DNA from: BOKV01 sp041742235
GTDB taxonomy: Bacteria; Pseudomonadota; Alphaproteobacteria; Rhizobiales; Rhizobiaceae
DNA length: 13,693 nucleotides
Direction of reading: 5' to 3'
NCBI GenBank assembly: GCA_041742235.1
Contig: JBGSJA010000014.1
Coordinates: forward strand, 1-13,693
Below the pieces are notes generated by a model. It was given only the letters and a program-made list of their open reading frames with translations, ran no database searches and was not told where the DNA came from. Position 1 is the first letter of the stretch; every line of letters starts with the position of its first letter. The translations under genes and the position numbers were made by a program. Below, piece by piece: positions 13,631 to 13,693 of this stretch.

Positions 13631-13693
13631 GCTTCTCCAGTTGCGATCCGTGCGCCGAAAGGCTGCGGAGCAACGCGCGGCGGCCGCGGCTGG
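13602..13693 (+). CDS. sctO: T3SS stalk protein SctO (YscO/y4yJ type), partial
   Basis: This is the first 30 codons of a gene running off the right edge. The ATG at 13602 opens a frame that overlaps the end of sctN by 29 bp and stays open to the window end. The peptide MASASSKINKLLQLRSVRRK, followed by an Ala/Glu/Arg stretch, is the start of a highly charged helix, as in the coiled-coil SctO proteins that follow sctN in Ysc and rhizobial systems. There is no strong ribosome-binding site, so coupling to sctN translation is likely; TTG 13641 or GTG 13650 are alternative starts. The call is based on position and composition. Confidence 0.6.
   Translation, partial: MASASSKINKLLQLRSVRRKAAEQRAAAAA

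Noticed and set aside
1..13693. Insertion sequences, tRNA genes, CRISPR arrays or attachment sites marking an island
   Set aside because: None seen by reading: no transposase frame, no tRNA-like cloverleaf, no regular short repeats and no flanking direct repeats.

Overview
The window is high-GC DNA (coding regions look to be about 60% GC) with alphaproteobacterial gene content. The gene set points to the Hyphomicrobiales (rhizobia-like, for example Mesorhizobium or relatives): a secretin split into a separate N-terminal piece (RhcC1/NolW type), an Rhc/Ysc-type type III secretion system (T3SS), and a LysR-controlled ABC transporter of the polyamine/solute type. Assignment to genus is inference.

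Left part (1-2769, all minus strand): a transport module read right to left. It consists of a LysR-type regulator, a periplasmic solute-binding protein and the start of an ABC ATPase that runs off the left edge. A perfect inverted repeat with T-N11-A geometry lies between the regulator and the binding-protein gene and is a good candidate LysR box. A strong GC-rich stem-loop separates the binding-protein gene from the ATPase gene.

Middle (2770-3693): a 163-residue protein of unknown function on the plus strand, then a non-coding stretch containing a roughly 30% GC, T-tract-rich island that probably carries the promoter and operators of the T3SS operon.

Right part (3694-13693, all plus strand): a compact T3SS locus. 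Order: LuxR-type regulator with a degenerate receiver; RhcC1 (secretin N0/N1 domains only); a 57-residue small protein, probable needle subunit; SctD; a 130-residue protein in the SctX position; a TPR-like protein in the SctY position; SctV export gate; a 157-bp gap with a long inverted repeat; a 58-residue small protein; SctI-like inner rod; SctJ lipoprotein; SctK; SctL; SctN ATPase; and the start of SctO. Many junctions overlap or are separated by only a few bases, so this is probably one or two transcription units. The secretin barrel piece, SctQ-U, SctP, SctW, translocators and effectors are not in the window and would be expected to the right.

How it works together: SctD and SctJ form the inner-membrane rings, RhcC1 is the periplasmic part of the outer-membrane secretin, and SctV is the export gate. 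SctK, SctL, SctN and SctO form the cytoplasmic sorting and ATPase complex. The small helical proteins are candidate needle and rod subunits, and the LuxR-type protein is the likely local transcriptional switch. The least ordinary points are the receiver that has lost its phosphorylation residues, three small proteins sharing an F-[D/H]-x-x-I motif, and strong stem-loops or inverted repeats placed next to two of those small genes.
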